DNA of 64,000 bases, taken from positions 1 through 64,000 of the forward strand of contig NZ_JAOEGB010000016.1 in NCBI RefSeq assembly GCF_025420585.1, written 5' to 3'. A program made the position numbers and the translations under genes. Below, one piece after another: positions 53,813 through 62,831 of this stretch (position 1 is the stretch's first letter; every line of letters starts with the position of its first letter). This DNA is from Planotetraspora sp. A-T 1434 (GTDB taxonomy: Bacteria; Actinomycetota; Actinomycetes; Streptosporangiales; Streptosporangiaceae). A model generated the notes under the pieces. It did not search any database. It was not told where the DNA came from and was given only the letters and a program-made list of their open reading frames with translations.

Positions 53813-54967
53813 ATGCCGAACGAGGTCGCACCGAACCTCCTGTCCTGGGCGAGCGACGTCGACCCGGGCACGATCGAGCAGGCCGCGCGCACCGCGCGGA
53901 TGCCGTTCGTGTCCGGCCATGTCGCCCTCATGCCGGACGCGCACATCGGCATCGGGGCGACGGTCGGATCGGTCATCCCCACCGAGGGCGCCATCATCCC
54001 CTCGGCGGTGGGCGTCGACATCGGCTGCGGCATGATCGCGACCGAGACGACGCTCACGGCGGCCGACCTTCCGGACTCCCTCGGCGCCCTGATGCCGCTG
54101 GTGGAGAGGCGGATCCCCGCCGGCGTCGGCAAGGGCCACGACGACCGGGCCTCGGACAGGGCGCTGAGCGAGCTAGGCCGGCCGCACACCGATCTGACTC
54201 CCAAGCAGGAGAGGACGGTGGCCTCCCAGTTCGGCACCCTCGGGTCCGGGAACCACTTCGTCGAGGTCTGCCTCGACGAGCGGGACCGGGTCTGGACGGT
54301 GCTGCACTCGGGATCGCGCGGAATCGGCAACCAGCTCGCGACCAGGCACATCATCGGAGCGAAGAGCCTGATGAAGCGCCAGGCCATCGGCCTGGAGGAC
54401 CCGGACCTGGCCTACCTCGTGCAGGGCACCCCGGAGTTCGCGGCGTACATCGACGACATGCTGTGGTCGCAGCGGTACGCCATGGCCTCGCGTGCCCGGA
54501 TGGACAAGGTGCTGAGCAACGCCCTGTTCAGCGTCGTCGGCAAGGGCTCACGACTCCGGTCGATCAACTGCCATCACAATTTCACGCAAAGGGAGACGCA
54601 TCACGGCAAGGACCTGTGGATCACCCGGAAGGGCGCCATCAAGGCCGACACCGGCGACGAGGGCGTCATCCCGGGCTCGATGGGCACCCAGTCGTACATC
54701 GTGAGCGGGCGGGGGAACCCGTCGTCGTACAACTCGTGTTCGCACGGGGCGGGTCGCCGGATGTCGCGCGGCCGGGCCAAGCGCGAGCTGACCGCCACGT
54801 CCCTCACCGAGGCGATGCGCGGCCGGACGTGGAACGCCGACCGGGCCTCCTCCCTGGTGGACGAGCACCCCGAGGCGTACAAGCCCATCGATCAGGTCAT
54901 GGCGGACCAGAAGGACCTGGTCGAGATCCAGCACACGCTCCGCCAGGTGTTCAACTACAAGGGCTGA
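53813..54967 (+). CDS. rtcB: RNA-splicing ligase RtcB
   Basis: 384-residue Mn2+/GTP-dependent ligase joining RNA 2',3'-cyclic phosphate or 3'-phosphate ends to 5'-OH ends. Key residues are visible: Cys72 in GVDIGCGM, His in GSGNHFVEV, HHNFTQRE around 254-261, and the guanylated His311 in HGAGRRMSR. The length is close to E. coli RtcB (408). The ATG at 53813 follows AGAGGAGATCATC. No archease, RtcA or RtcR gene is adjacent, so its control is not visible here. A hairpin terminator follows. Confidence 0.96.
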   Translation: MPNEVAPNLLSWASDVDPGTIEQAARTARMPFVSGHVALMPDAHIGIGATVGSVIPTEGAIIPSAVGVDIGCGMIATETTLTAADLPDSLGALMPLVERRIPAGVGKGHDDRASDRALSELGRPHTDLTPKQERTVASQFGTLGSGNHFVEVCLDERDRVWTVLHSGSRGIGNQLATRHIIGAKSLMKRQAIGLEDPDLAYLVQGTPEFAAYIDDMLWSQRYAMASRARMDKVLSNALFSVVGKGSRLRSINCHHNFTQRETHHGKDLWITRKGAIKADTGDEGVIPGSMGTQSYIVSGRGNPSSYNSCSHGAGRRMSRGRAKRELTATSLTEAMRGRTWNADRASSLVDEHPEAYKPIDQVMADQKDLVEIQHTLRQVFNYKG

Positions 54968-54980
54968 AGCCATAAGCCCT

Positions 54981-55020
54981 GCGCCCCGTTGCCTGACAAA
55001 GGCAGCGGGGCGCCGCCTTT
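54981..55020 (+). terminator. Hairpin terminator after rtcB
   Basis: A 14-bp stem (54981-54994 with 55000-55013, one G-T pair) around the loop GACAA is followed by CGCCTTT. It begins 13 nt after the rtcB stop. Confidence 0.85.
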
Positions 55021-55227
55021 CCGCCCCGGGGGCGGCCCCGAGCCGCGCGCCCGTCCAGCGCGGTGCTAGTGCCCCTCCCGTCAATCTTTGCCCCGTCGCG
55101 TTGCCCAGGGCGGCACCTCGCCGCGTTGTCGTCGTCGGCCGTAGGCTCCGCTACGACCTCCTCCTCCGCCTTGCGATGCACCACCCTGGACACCGCGCCT
55201 TCCGGGCAAACCTTGCCGGTCAGGGCA

Positions 55228-56160
55228 CTAGAGCCAGCCTTCGCGCTGGGCGTGCATGCCGGCCTGGAACCGGGTGCGCACGCCCAGCGTGTCCATGAGC
55301 CTGCGCACCCGCCGCTGCACGGTCCGCGGATGCCAGCCCAGCTGGCGGGCGATCGACTCGTCGGTCATCCCTGCGGCGAGCAGCGTCAGCAGTCGGCGAT
55401 CGTCCACGCCGAGCGGGTCTCCCGTGAGCGAGTACGGCGAGGCGCGGTTCCACACCGACTCGAACAGGGCCCGCAAGGCGGTCAGCAGCGACAAGGAGTG
55501 GATGATCATTACGCTGTCCGCGGTGGCCGGCCGCCAGAGGGAGATCATGCCGACGTGGTCGTCGGCCAGCAGCAGCTTGACCGGAACGTCGGAGGCCACC
55601 CTGGCGTGCTCGCCGTGCTTGATGTGCGACTCGATGTCCTCCAGCCGCCCGGGGACGGTCAGGGCGGTGGTGTCGTAGACCACCCGGTATTCGACACCGC
55701 GGGCGTGCCGCTCGCTCTGCACCGGATTGTCCTGGGTGAGGTACGGCGGGCAGTCGAGGACGCAGATCTCGTGCCTGGCCGCCTGCTGGAGCTGGATCCA
55801 GCGCTGCCGTACGGCGTCCACCCCTTCGAGCGTCTCGACGAGGGCGCCGGCGCCCTCGGGGCGGCGGGCGGCGCGGAAGCGCTCGGTCAGCAGCAGGGAG
55901 TCGACCCTGATCTTCTGCAGTTCCTCTTCGCGGGCGCGGATCAACATCTCGACTGCGACCTCGGGCGGAGCGGCGGAATACCGCGTGGGACGTCCGGCGA
56001 GCCGGGCCACGAGGCCCTTGTCCTGCAGCGCGCGCAGCGCGGCGGAGACGGTCGTCATCCCGGTCACCTCGCGGAGCCCGGCCTCCGTCATCGCGGGGTC
56101 GTCCAGCAGCGCCTGGTAGACCACCTCCTCCCGGCCGGTCAGCCCGAGAGCCTCCAGCAC
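55228..56160 (-). CDS. TrmB-like / LuxR-type helix-turn-helix regulator
   Basis: 310 residues. An N-terminal winged helix of TrmB/IclR type (LGLTGREEVVYQALLDDPAMTEAGLREVTGMTTVSAALRALQDKGLV) precedes a middle phospholipase-D-like ligand domain (YRVVYDTTALTVPGRL; HARVASDVPVKLLLAD) and a C-terminal LuxR-type HTH (DRRLLTLLAAGMTDESIARQLGWHPRTVQRRVRRLMDTLGVRTRFQAG). The GTG start at 56160 follows GGGGGAGGTGGCGC. It diverges from the subtilase gene, with an inverted repeat between them, which suggests it controls that gene in response to an unknown ligand. Confidence 0.88.
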   Translation of the reverse strand: MLEALGLTGREEVVYQALLDDPAMTEAGLREVTGMTTVSAALRALQDKGLVARLAGRPTRYSAAPPEVAVEMLIRAREEELQKIRVDSLLLTERFRAARRPEGAGALVETLEGVDAVRQRWIQLQQAARHEICVLDCPPYLTQDNPVQSERHARGVEYRVVYDTTALTVPGRLEDIESHIKHGEHARVASDVPVKLLLADDHVGMISLWRPATADSVMIIHSLSLLTALRALFESVWNRASPYSLTGDPLGVDDRRLLTLLAAGMTDESIARQLGWHPRTVQRRVRRLMDTLGVRTRFQAGMHAQREGWL

Positions 56161-56187
56161 GCGCCACCTCCCCCGTAGTGCCGCTTT

Positions 56188-56218
56188 TGCGTAATTGCCC
56201 GGTTTTGGGCATTGCGCA
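56188..56218. promoter_or_regulatory. Inverted repeat between regulator and subtilase genes
   Basis: TGCGTAATTGCCC (56188-56200) and GGGCATTGCGCA (56207-56218) form a nearly symmetrical repeat around GGTTTT in a 130-bp divergent gap. It is a good operator candidate for the adjacent regulator. Confidence 0.55.
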
Positions 56219-56290
56219 GTGTTCCGTACTGATTCGTGCGTGTGCAAGTCTCCGACCTTGGTCCTCTCTTGATCTGCACCAGGAGCCTGC

Positions 56291-59200
56291 ATGCGGTCCT
56301 CTCCCCCGCCCCTACTCGCGGCGGTCGCCGCCCTCGTCGCGGCCTGTCTCATCCCGGGGCTCTCGGCCCCGGCCCACGCCGCTATGACGGAGGCCGCTCC
56401 CCTCGCCGGATCGGCCGCGGTCGATCCGGGCGCCGGCCCGGCCTCCGGCACCGTCACTCTCATCACCGGCGACGAGGTGACCGTGAACGTGCTGCCCGAC
56501 GGCTCGCCGGGCGTGGTGTTCCGGCCGGGCGAGGGCCGGGACGGCATGCCGTTCACGCAGTCCGTCAAGGACGGCGAGGTCTCCGTCGTGCCGTTCGACG
56601 CGCAGCGGCTCCTTGACACCGGGGCGCTGGATCCGGCCCTGTTCGACGTCTCCCATCTGCTGGACAACTGGAGCGCGGGCTCCGGCACGCTGCCGCTGAT
56701 CGTGAGCTATCCCTCCGCCGGGGCCGTCAAGGAGGGCACGGACGACCTCCGCACGGACGGCGCCCAGGTGAAGCGCGCGCTGCCGTCGGTCAACGCCGTC
56801 GCGGCCACGGTCGCGCGCAAGGAGACGGCCGGGTTCTGGAAGGGGATCAACCCCACGGCCCCGGCCCAGGCCGAGCGGCTGGCCGACGGAATCGCGAAGA
56901 TCTCGCTGGACGGCACGGCCCGGCCGCTCGACGTCGAGAGCGTCCAGCAGATCGGCGCGCCCGCCGCGTGGCGGCGCGGGCTCACCGGCGCGGGCGTGAA
57001 GGTCGCGGTGCTCGACAGCGGGATCGACGCGGCGCATCCCGACCTCGCCGGCAGGATCGGCGAGAGCCGCGACTTCACCGCGAGCCCCACGGGGGTCGCG
57101 GACACGCAGGGCCACGGCACGCACGTCGCGGGGATCATCGCGGGCACGGGCCCGCAGCCGGGCGTCGCGCCGGGAGTCACACTGATGATCGGCCGCGTCT
57201 GCCTGAACTCGGGCTGCCCCAACTCCGCGATCATCGCGGGCATGGAGTGGGCGGCCGCGTCCGGCGCGAAGGTGGTGAACCTCAGCCTGGGCGGCGCCTA
57301 CACCGACGGCACCGACCCGATGTCGCAGTCGCTCAACGCGCTCACCGCCAAGTACGGCACGCTGTTCGTCGTGGCCGCGGGCAACGCCGGCCACAACCGC
57401 ACGGTGAGCACGCCCGGCAGCGCGGACGCCGCTCTCACGGTGGGCAGCGTCACCAAGGACGGCCAGCTCAGCACCTTCTCCAGCCGCGGCCCCCGGGTCG
57501 GCGACGACGCCGTCAAGCCGGAGATCTCCGCGCCGGGCTACTCCATCGCCGCCGCGCGGGCCGCGGGCACCAGCATGGGGCTGCCGCTCGACGACCGGTA
57601 CACGCTGCTCAGCGGCACCTCGATGGCCACGCCGCACGTCGTGGGCGCGGCCGCGATCCTCGCCGGGCAGCACCCCGGTTGGTCCGCGGCCCGGCTCAAG
57701 GCCGCTCTGGTCAGCACTGCCGAGCCCATCGAGGACGCCACGGTGTTCGAGCAGGGCGTCGGGGTCGTTGACGTGGACCGGGCGACCAGCGAGCTGGTCC
57801 GCGCCGAACCCGCCACCCTCAACCTCGGCACCACCGCCACCGGCACGATCACCTACCGCAACGACGGCGACCGGCCCGTGAAGCTGAAGCTCGACGTGCC
57901 GAACGGGAGCGCCTTCACGCTGGACCGGCGTCACGTCGAGGTGCCGCCCAACGGCGAAGCGCAGGTCACGGTGAAGGCGGAGGGCACCGGCACACGGGGC
58001 GCCCTCGTCACCGCGCGCGCCGGGCAGGACGTCGTCAGGTCCGCCGTCTCCGCCACCTCGGCGCCGGTCACCCACCAGATCACCGTCAACACCGTCGACA
58101 GGGACGGCGTGACGAACGGCAGGACGTACGGCTTCGTCGTCTACCTGGCCCGGCACGAGACGGGCGAGTTCTACGGCGGCGGCACGTACGGCAGGCCGAT
58201 GCAGGGCCCCCTGCCGGAGGGCCGGTACACCGCCTTCGCCTGGATCCCGACCAGGAGCCCGGCGCGGGAGCCGTGGTATCCCTCCTTCACGCTGGTCGCC
58301 AAGCCCGTGACGCTCGACAAGGACGCCGAGGTGACGCTCGACGCGCGCGACGGCGTGAAGGTCGCCACGACACTCAACGGCACGGAGGCCGATGGCGTCA
58401 GCGGCACGGCGTTCGGGCTCGCCGGGACCGGCCAGGTCTACGCGAGCCAGGCCACCGAGGCGTACGTCGCCCCGGCGGAGACGCCCGGCATGGTCTACAC
58501 GGCCGCGCAGTACCTGCGCGGGGTCGCGGGAAGCACCGCGTGCGGTCCCGACGGCGCCGCCGTGTGCAACATCGGCGTGGCCAGCGAGACCGGTCCCGTG
58601 GCGACCCACCCGGTCATCACCGACGCCGACCTGGCCAAGGTCCGGGCCGACGCCGGCACGCAGGGCGGCCGGGGCGGGGCGGACCGCATCGACTACGCCG
58701 TGCAGCGGGGCTCGGCCGCGCCGCCCGCCGAGCCGATCAGGCCCGGCGAGTGGCCCCTGCCGGGGACGCTCACGTCCTACTTCCACGGCACCGGCCCGGT
58801 CGGCTGGTCCTCGGTTCTCTACAAGACCACGCCGAAGCCGGCGCAGCTCCAGAACCAGGCCTGGCGGCAGTACGCCGGCGGCCAGGAGTACACCGAGCAG
58901 TGGCTGTCGGGCGTGCTCGGGCCGGTCGTCGGCACGACGGCGCCCAACCGCCTGGGCAACGTCATCACCGCCACCCTGCCTCTGCTATCGGACCCGAGCC
59001 CAGGCCACTACGCGTACGCGACGTGGGGCGGCGCCACGGGCAGGACCGAGCTCTACCGGGACGGCAAGATCTTCGCGGGCGGGCTCACGCCGAACGGCGC
59101 CGGCTTCCAGGTGCCGTCCGACCGCGCTCACTACCGGCTCGTCATGTCCGCGACCCGTCAGGCGGATGTCTCCACGAAGGTCGAGGCCGCGTGGGAGTTC

Positions 59201-59554
59201 GACTCGAAGGCCACGCGCGAGACCACCGCGCTGCCCCTGCTCGCCGTACGGTTCTCGCCGCAACTCGACGGGGACGGCTCCGCGCCGGCGGGCGGCGTGT
59301 TCCAGATCCCGTTCCAGGTCGACAGGACCGCCACGGCGGGCCCGGTCCGGGAGGTCGGGGTAGAGGCGTCCTTCGATGACGGCGCGACGTGGACGAGGGC
59401 CGAGGTCCGGCGGGACGGTGACGGCGGCACCGTGACGATCACGCATCCGGACCTCGCCGGCTCCTCCGGGTACGTGTCACTGCGGGCGAGCGCCGGGGAC
59501 GTGCACGGGAACACCGTGACCCAGGACATCGTGCGCGCCTACCGGCTGCGTTAG
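56291..59554 (+). CDS. Secreted S8 family subtilisin-like serine protease
   Basis: 1087 residues. A signal peptide (LLAAVAALVAACLIPGLSAPAHA) and an inhibitor-type propeptide (GTVTLITGDEVTVNVLPDGS) precede the S8 domain with the catalytic Asp near 241 (VAVLDSGIDAAHPDL), His near 277 (GHGTHVAGI), oxyanion Asn (VVAAGNAGHN) and Ser near 443 (LLSGTSMATPHVVGAA). More than 600 residues of beta-rich domains follow, with no anchor seen. Such large subtilases are extracellular nutrient or developmental proteases in actinomycetes. The ATG at 56291 follows AGGAGCCTGC. It diverges from its probable regulator and ends in a strong shared terminator. Confidence 0.94.
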   Translation: MRSSPPPLLAAVAALVAACLIPGLSAPAHAAMTEAAPLAGSAAVDPGAGPASGTVTLITGDEVTVNVLPDGSPGVVFRPGEGRDGMPFTQSVKDGEVSVVPFDAQRLLDTGALDPALFDVSHLLDNWSAGSGTLPLIVSYPSAGAVKEGTDDLRTDGAQVKRALPSVNAVAATVARKETAGFWKGINPTAPAQAERLADGIAKISLDGTARPLDVESVQQIGAPAAWRRGLTGAGVKVAVLDSGIDAAHPDLAGRIGESRDFTASPTGVADTQGHGTHVAGIIAGTGPQPGVAPGVTLMIGRVCLNSGCPNSAIIAGMEWAAASGAKVVNLSLGGAYTDGTDPMSQSLNALTAKYGTLFVVAAGNAGHNRTVSTPGSADAALTVGSVTKDGQLSTFSSRGPRVGDDAVKPEISAPGYSIAAARAAGTSMGLPLDDRYTLLSGTSMATPHVVGAAAILAGQHPGWSAARLKAALVSTAEPIEDATVFEQGVGVVDVDRATSELVRAEPATLNLGTTATGTITYRNDGDRPVKLKLDVPNGSAFTLDRRHVEVPPNGEAQVTVKAEGTGTRGALVTARAGQDVVRSAVSATSAPVTHQITVNTVDRDGVTNGRTYGFVVYLARHETGEFYGGGTYGRPMQGPLPEGRYTAFAWIPTRSPAREPWYPSFTLVAKPVTLDKDAEVTLDARDGVKVATTLNGTEADGVSGTAFGLAGTGQVYASQATEAYVAPAETPGMVYTAAQYLRGVAGSTACGPDGAAVCNIGVASETGPVATHPVITDADLAKVRADAGTQGGRGGADRIDYAVQRGSAAPPAEPIRPGEWPLPGTLTSYFHGTGPVGWSSVLYKTTPKPAQLQNQAWRQYAGGQEYTEQWLSGVLGPVVGTTAPNRLGNVITATLPLLSDPSPGHYAYATWGGATGRTELYRDGKIFAGGLTPNGAGFQVPSDRAHYRLVMSATRQADVSTKVEAAWEFDSKATRETTALPLLAVRFSPQLDGDGSAPAGGVFQIPFQVDRTATAGPVREVGVEASFDDGATWTRAEVRRDGDGGTVTITHPDLAGSSGYVSLRASAGDVHGNTVTQDIVRAYRLR

Positions 59555-59567
59555 GCGGTCCCGAGCC

Positions 59568-59607
59568 GAGGGTGTTCCCGGTCGCTACGGCGGCCGGGAA
59601 CACCCTC
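59568..59607. terminator. Bidirectional hairpin terminator between subtilase and DUF72 genes
   Basis: A perfect 14-bp stem GAGGGTGTTCCCGG/CCGGGAACACCCTC (59568-59581 with 59594-59607) with a 12-nt loop sits midway between converging genes. It has no T run, as is common for actinomycete terminators. Confidence 0.85.
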
Positions 59608-59629
59608 AAGGCGTTGGACCGCGGTCCGA

Positions 59630-60544
59630 TCAGGCATGGGACTCGGCCGGGCGCACCTGGCAGGCGGGTATGGCACTGAGCAGGCCGGCGAGCTGGCGGG
59701 CGTTGGTCTGGGCGTAGTCGCGGTAGCAGTTGTTCATCAAGACATGCGTCTCCGGCGTCTCCGCGCCGAGTTCGCACAGCTTGGGCGCCCACTCCTCCAG
59801 TTCCTCGGGCGAGTATAGGTAGCCGAAGCGCTCGTGGATGTCGCGGCTGGTCCACTTGCCGCTGTGCCCGTGGAAGCGGACGATCTCCAGGTCGGACGTG
59901 GCCGCGACGACCGGCGGGACCGAGTCCGGATAGCCCTGCGGCATGTCGACGCACACGTACGGCAGGCCGTACGAGCGGAGGAAGTCGAGGGTCTCCGCCC
60001 GGTTCTCCTCGCTCATCCAGGTGTGATTGCGGAACTCCACGGAGATCCGCAGGGGATCACAGCGCCGCTTGCACTCCAGGATGTAGTGCTTGTTGCCCCG
60101 GCTGATCGGGAACCACCGGGGGAACTGGAAGAGCACCGCGCCGAGCTTGCCGGCCTCCCACAGCGGCAGCAGCGCGGACACGAAGCGGTCCCAGACCTGC
60201 TCCACGACGGCCTGCTCCAGGTCCTGCACGTACAGGTTCCTCTTGTCCGGGTCCACCTCCGGCCGGAGGTCCTTGGGCAGCGCGGCCGGGCGGGTGGGGT
60301 GGCGGGTCAGCAGCGAGAACGCCTTGACGTCGAAGGTGAACCGCGGCGGGGTCCGGTCGGCCCACAGCCGTACCGTGTCCTCGGCGGGCGGAGCGTAGTA
60401 GGTGGAGTCGACCTCCACCAGAGGGAACTGGCCCGCGTAGTGGCGCAGGCGCTCCTCGGCCGTCGTGACGTGCGGTGGATACCACCCGGAGGCCAGGAGC
60501 GTCTTGTCGGTCCACGACGCCGTCCCGACCAGGATCTCCCCCAT
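59630..60544 (-). CDS. DUF72 (YecE) family protein
   Basis: 304-residue TIM-barrel protein of the YecE/DUF72 family, whose biochemical function is unknown. ILVGTASWTDKTLLASGWYPP, FPLVEVDSTYYAPPAEDTVRLWADRTPPRFTFDVKAF, AVLFQFPRWFP and SVEFRNHTWM are family motifs, as is VRFHGHSGKW towards the end. TATGGT lies 5 nt before the ATG, overlapping a GAGG sequence. It converges on the subtilase gene. Confidence 0.92.
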   Translation of the reverse strand: MGEILVGTASWTDKTLLASGWYPPHVTTAEERLRHYAGQFPLVEVDSTYYAPPAEDTVRLWADRTPPRFTFDVKAFSLLTRHPTRPAALPKDLRPEVDPDKRNLYVQDLEQAVVEQVWDRFVSALLPLWEAGKLGAVLFQFPRWFPISRGNKHYILECKRRCDPLRISVEFRNHTWMSEENRAETLDFLRSYGLPYVCVDMPQGYPDSVPPVVAATSDLEIVRFHGHSGKWTSRDIHERFGYLYSPEELEEWAPKLCELGAETPETHVLMNNCYRDYAQTNARQLAGLLSAIPACQVRPAESHA

Positions 60545-60600
60545 ACCTCACCATAGGACGCCGCCCGGCCCGCGACCCTGAACGGCCCACCGATGAGCGG

Positions 60601-60634
60601 GGGCTCGCCCATGCCGTGCGGCGCGGGCGAGCCC
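60601..60634. terminator. Hairpin downstream of the secreted choice-of-anchor-P-like gene
   Basis: GGGCTCGCCC (60601-60610) pairs perfectly with GGGCGAGCCC (60625-60634). It lies about 50 nt after the minus-strand stop and has no T run. Confidence 0.6.
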
Positions 60635-60640
60635 TTGGCG

Positions 60641-60690
60641 CGTCAGGCGGCGCGATCAGACGGCGCGATCAGACGGCGTGATCAGACGGT
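60641..60690. repeat. 13-bp tandem repeat over a stop codon
   Basis: On the minus strand CCGTCTGATCACG is followed by two CCGTCTGATCGCG copies and a partial CCGCCTGACGCG. The first holds the real stop codon (TGA, 60682-60684). Confidence 0.93.
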
Positions 60691-62436
60691 GGGGCAGGGT
60701 TGTCCGGGGAGGGTCAGCGCGGCCCTGGCGTGGCTGACGATGATGTCGGTGCCGGCCGTCGTGTGGACGTGGACCGCGTTGACCACGACTCCGCGGCCGC
60801 CCGCGATCGGAACCCGCTCGTTGATCGTGATCTTGCCGACGAGCGGGATGTCGATCACGAGGTTGGCGCCGGGCTCGTTGATGGTGACGCCGTTGACCCT
60901 CAGGTTCGCGAGCCTCACCTCGCTGCCGGTGCTCACCAGGCCCGTGTCGTCGTCCTGGGCCTTGGCCACGGCGGTCACCGTGTCGGCCGTCACCAGGCCG
61001 CCGAGCAGGTTCACCCGGGAGGTCTCGGCGGACGCCCTGACCATGCGCAGCCCGTCCGGGTCGACCGTGCCGGCCGTGCTGGTGGTGATGACCCCCACGG
61101 AGCCGAGGGTGGACAGCGTGGCGCTGAGCAGCGTCCTGCCGTCTCTCCCCGCGTTCTGCGTGCAGGTGAGGTCCGATGGAGCAAGCGGAGCGACGGACAC
61201 CAGCGGCGCGGTGACCCGGCCGCCGTGCGCGTGGGCGTCGAAGACCAGCACCGGGGCGGCGAACCGCACGTCCGCGCAGGCGGGCGGATTCACCCCGGCG
61301 TAGCTGGTGAGGTCGTCCGGGCAGGTGGTGTAGGTGCGCGCGTGCTTCGACGTGACCGGGACGGTGGCGGTGCAGGACTCCTTGCCCGCGGCCAGGGTCC
61401 CGGTCACGGTGATCCGCCCGCCGGCGGCCGGCGCGGTGACCGTCGCGCCCGCGCAGTCGGTCGTCGCCGCGGCGCGCCCGACGGTCAGCCCGGCCGGCAG
61501 GTTCTCGGTGAACGACCAGCCCCTCTTGACCGCCAGCTCGCTGGTGTTGGTGATGGTGAACTTCATGGGTGTGTCCGTGCCGACCTCGGCCGGAGTCGAG
61601 CCGAACCCGATGCCCAGTTGCGGGGTGACGTCCAGGACGCGAACGTTGTCGAAGGCGGCGTCGTTGCCGTAGCCGCTGCCCTGGAAGTTCACCAGCCGCA
61701 GCCCCACCGTGGAGCCGTCGAACAGCACCGGGCTGTTGCTCGTGAACGTGCCCACCCGGATCCCGTCCAGGGTGGTGGTCGCCTGGGCGCAGGGCTCGAT
61801 CGGCGTGGTGAAGGTGGGCACCGCCGTCGCCCCGTCGAGCAGGTAGAAGCCCAGCTTGGCGTGGTTGCCGTGGCAGTTCGTCTCCGCCACGTCGACGGAG
61901 AAGGCGAGGAACCGGTCACGCGCCCCGATGGCGATCGGCGTGCTCGTCTCCAGCTGTGTCTTGTTCGGTCCGGGGTCGCTGTTGGTGTACGCGGTGACGG
62001 CGTGGTTGGCCGCCGGGTCCCCACCGGCCCATCGGCCCAGCGTGCCGGCCAGTTGCTTGACCGATGTCCACCAGCCTCCGCATCCGGCGGACGGCGGCGG
62101 GGTCGCCGGGTTCCGCTGCGAGGCGATCCAGCCGTTGCAGGAGGTCAGCCAGATCGGATCGGCGGTGTAGGTCTCCTTGACCGGCGCAGCCCCCGTGTAG
62201 TCGGTGACCAGGATCGGCGTCGGGCCCTGCCCGTTCTCGAAGTCCTCGGCGAAGACCGTCACCGGGGCCTTGGGCGTGCCCAGATGGCCGGCCGTCGAGC
62301 CGGGCGAGCCGGGCGCCGCCAGCGCGCCGCCCTGCGTGGCCGCCACCAGCGACACCGACGCGGCGAGCGCGGCCAGACCGGCCGGCACCCGCCGCCCCGG
62401 CCCTGATCCGGGCCCGCGCACATGTGAACCGTTCAC
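60682..62436 (-). CDS. Secreted choice-of-anchor-P-like protein
   Basis: 584 residues. A signal peptide (PAGLAALAASVSLVAATQGGALA) precedes a jelly-roll-like region (VFAEDFENGQGPTPI; LSV-DNVRVLDV type, Cys-rich), a DUF11/CARDB-like beta domain (PMKFTITNTSELAVKRGWSFTENLPAGLTVG) and a C-terminal region like choice-of-anchor P proteins (LLSATLSTLGSVGVI; VRLANLRVNGVTINEPGANL; VVVNAVHVHT). These are extracellular or surface proteins of unknown function. The GTG start at 62436 follows GGGAGGAATTCGCTG, and TATTCT at 62455-62460 may be a -10 box. No membrane anchor or sortase motif is evident. Confidence 0.8.
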   Translation of the reverse strand: MNGSHVRGPGSGPGRRVPAGLAALAASVSLVAATQGGALAAPGSPGSTAGHLGTPKAPVTVFAEDFENGQGPTPILVTDYTGAAPVKETYTADPIWLTSCNGWIASQRNPATPPPSAGCGGWWTSVKQLAGTLGRWAGGDPAANHAVTAYTNSDPGPNKTQLETSTPIAIGARDRFLAFSVDVAETNCHGNHAKLGFYLLDGATAVPTFTTPIEPCAQATTTLDGIRVGTFTSNSPVLFDGSTVGLRLVNFQGSGYGNDAAFDNVRVLDVTPQLGIGFGSTPAEVGTDTPMKFTITNTSELAVKRGWSFTENLPAGLTVGRAAATTDCAGATVTAPAAGGRITVTGTLAAGKESCTATVPVTSKHARTYTTCPDDLTSYAGVNPPACADVRFAAPVLVFDAHAHGGRVTAPLVSVAPLAPSDLTCTQNAGRDGRTLLSATLSTLGSVGVITTSTAGTVDPDGLRMVRASAETSRVNLLGGLVTADTVTAVAKAQDDDTGLVSTGSEVRLANLRVNGVTINEPGANLVIDIPLVGKITINERVPIAGGRGVVVNAVHVHTTAGTDIIVSHARAALTLPGQPCPTV

Positions 62437-62831
62437 CAGCGAATTCCTCCCAGAGAATACAGCGCGCGCTACTCGGGGAAACGCCCGCATGACGAGGATG
62501 ACGTGAGTAGCTGCGGCGAGAATATCGGCTCCTTGCAACAGACAAAATGGCGGCCACTTCGTGAACTGTCAACGACGACCCGCCCGGCGATCCCGCGCAC
62601 CGTAATTGGGAATCCACCATCGAGGGCGCATTCCTCGCAACCGGATGTGCGGCATAGCGGCATTTTCCGGGATGCTCTCGGCGGCACGCATTTCGGGAAC
62701 GCCTGGCCCGAGCTGCTCGGAGACGTCGCATCGGGACCGAGCTTTTGAGCCCCGCACACCCTGCCGTTACACGGCTGCCGATAGCCTGTCTCGTTGGACG
62801 CGGCTTTCCGCCGAACCCGGCAAGTGATGTG
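62437..62831. other. Divergent intergenic region, 395 bp
   Basis: Less GC-rich than its surroundings. It holds the TATTCT box of the secreted protein gene at its left end. A short frame at 62645 reads MCGIAAFSGM, like the N-terminus of class II glutamine amidotransferases, but the homology stops there. No other gene is supported. Confidence 0.5.

Noticed and set aside
53813-54967. rtcB as part of an RNA-repair operon
   Set aside because: No rtcA, rtcR, archease or ribosome-protection gene is adjacent; it has its own ribosome-binding site and terminator.
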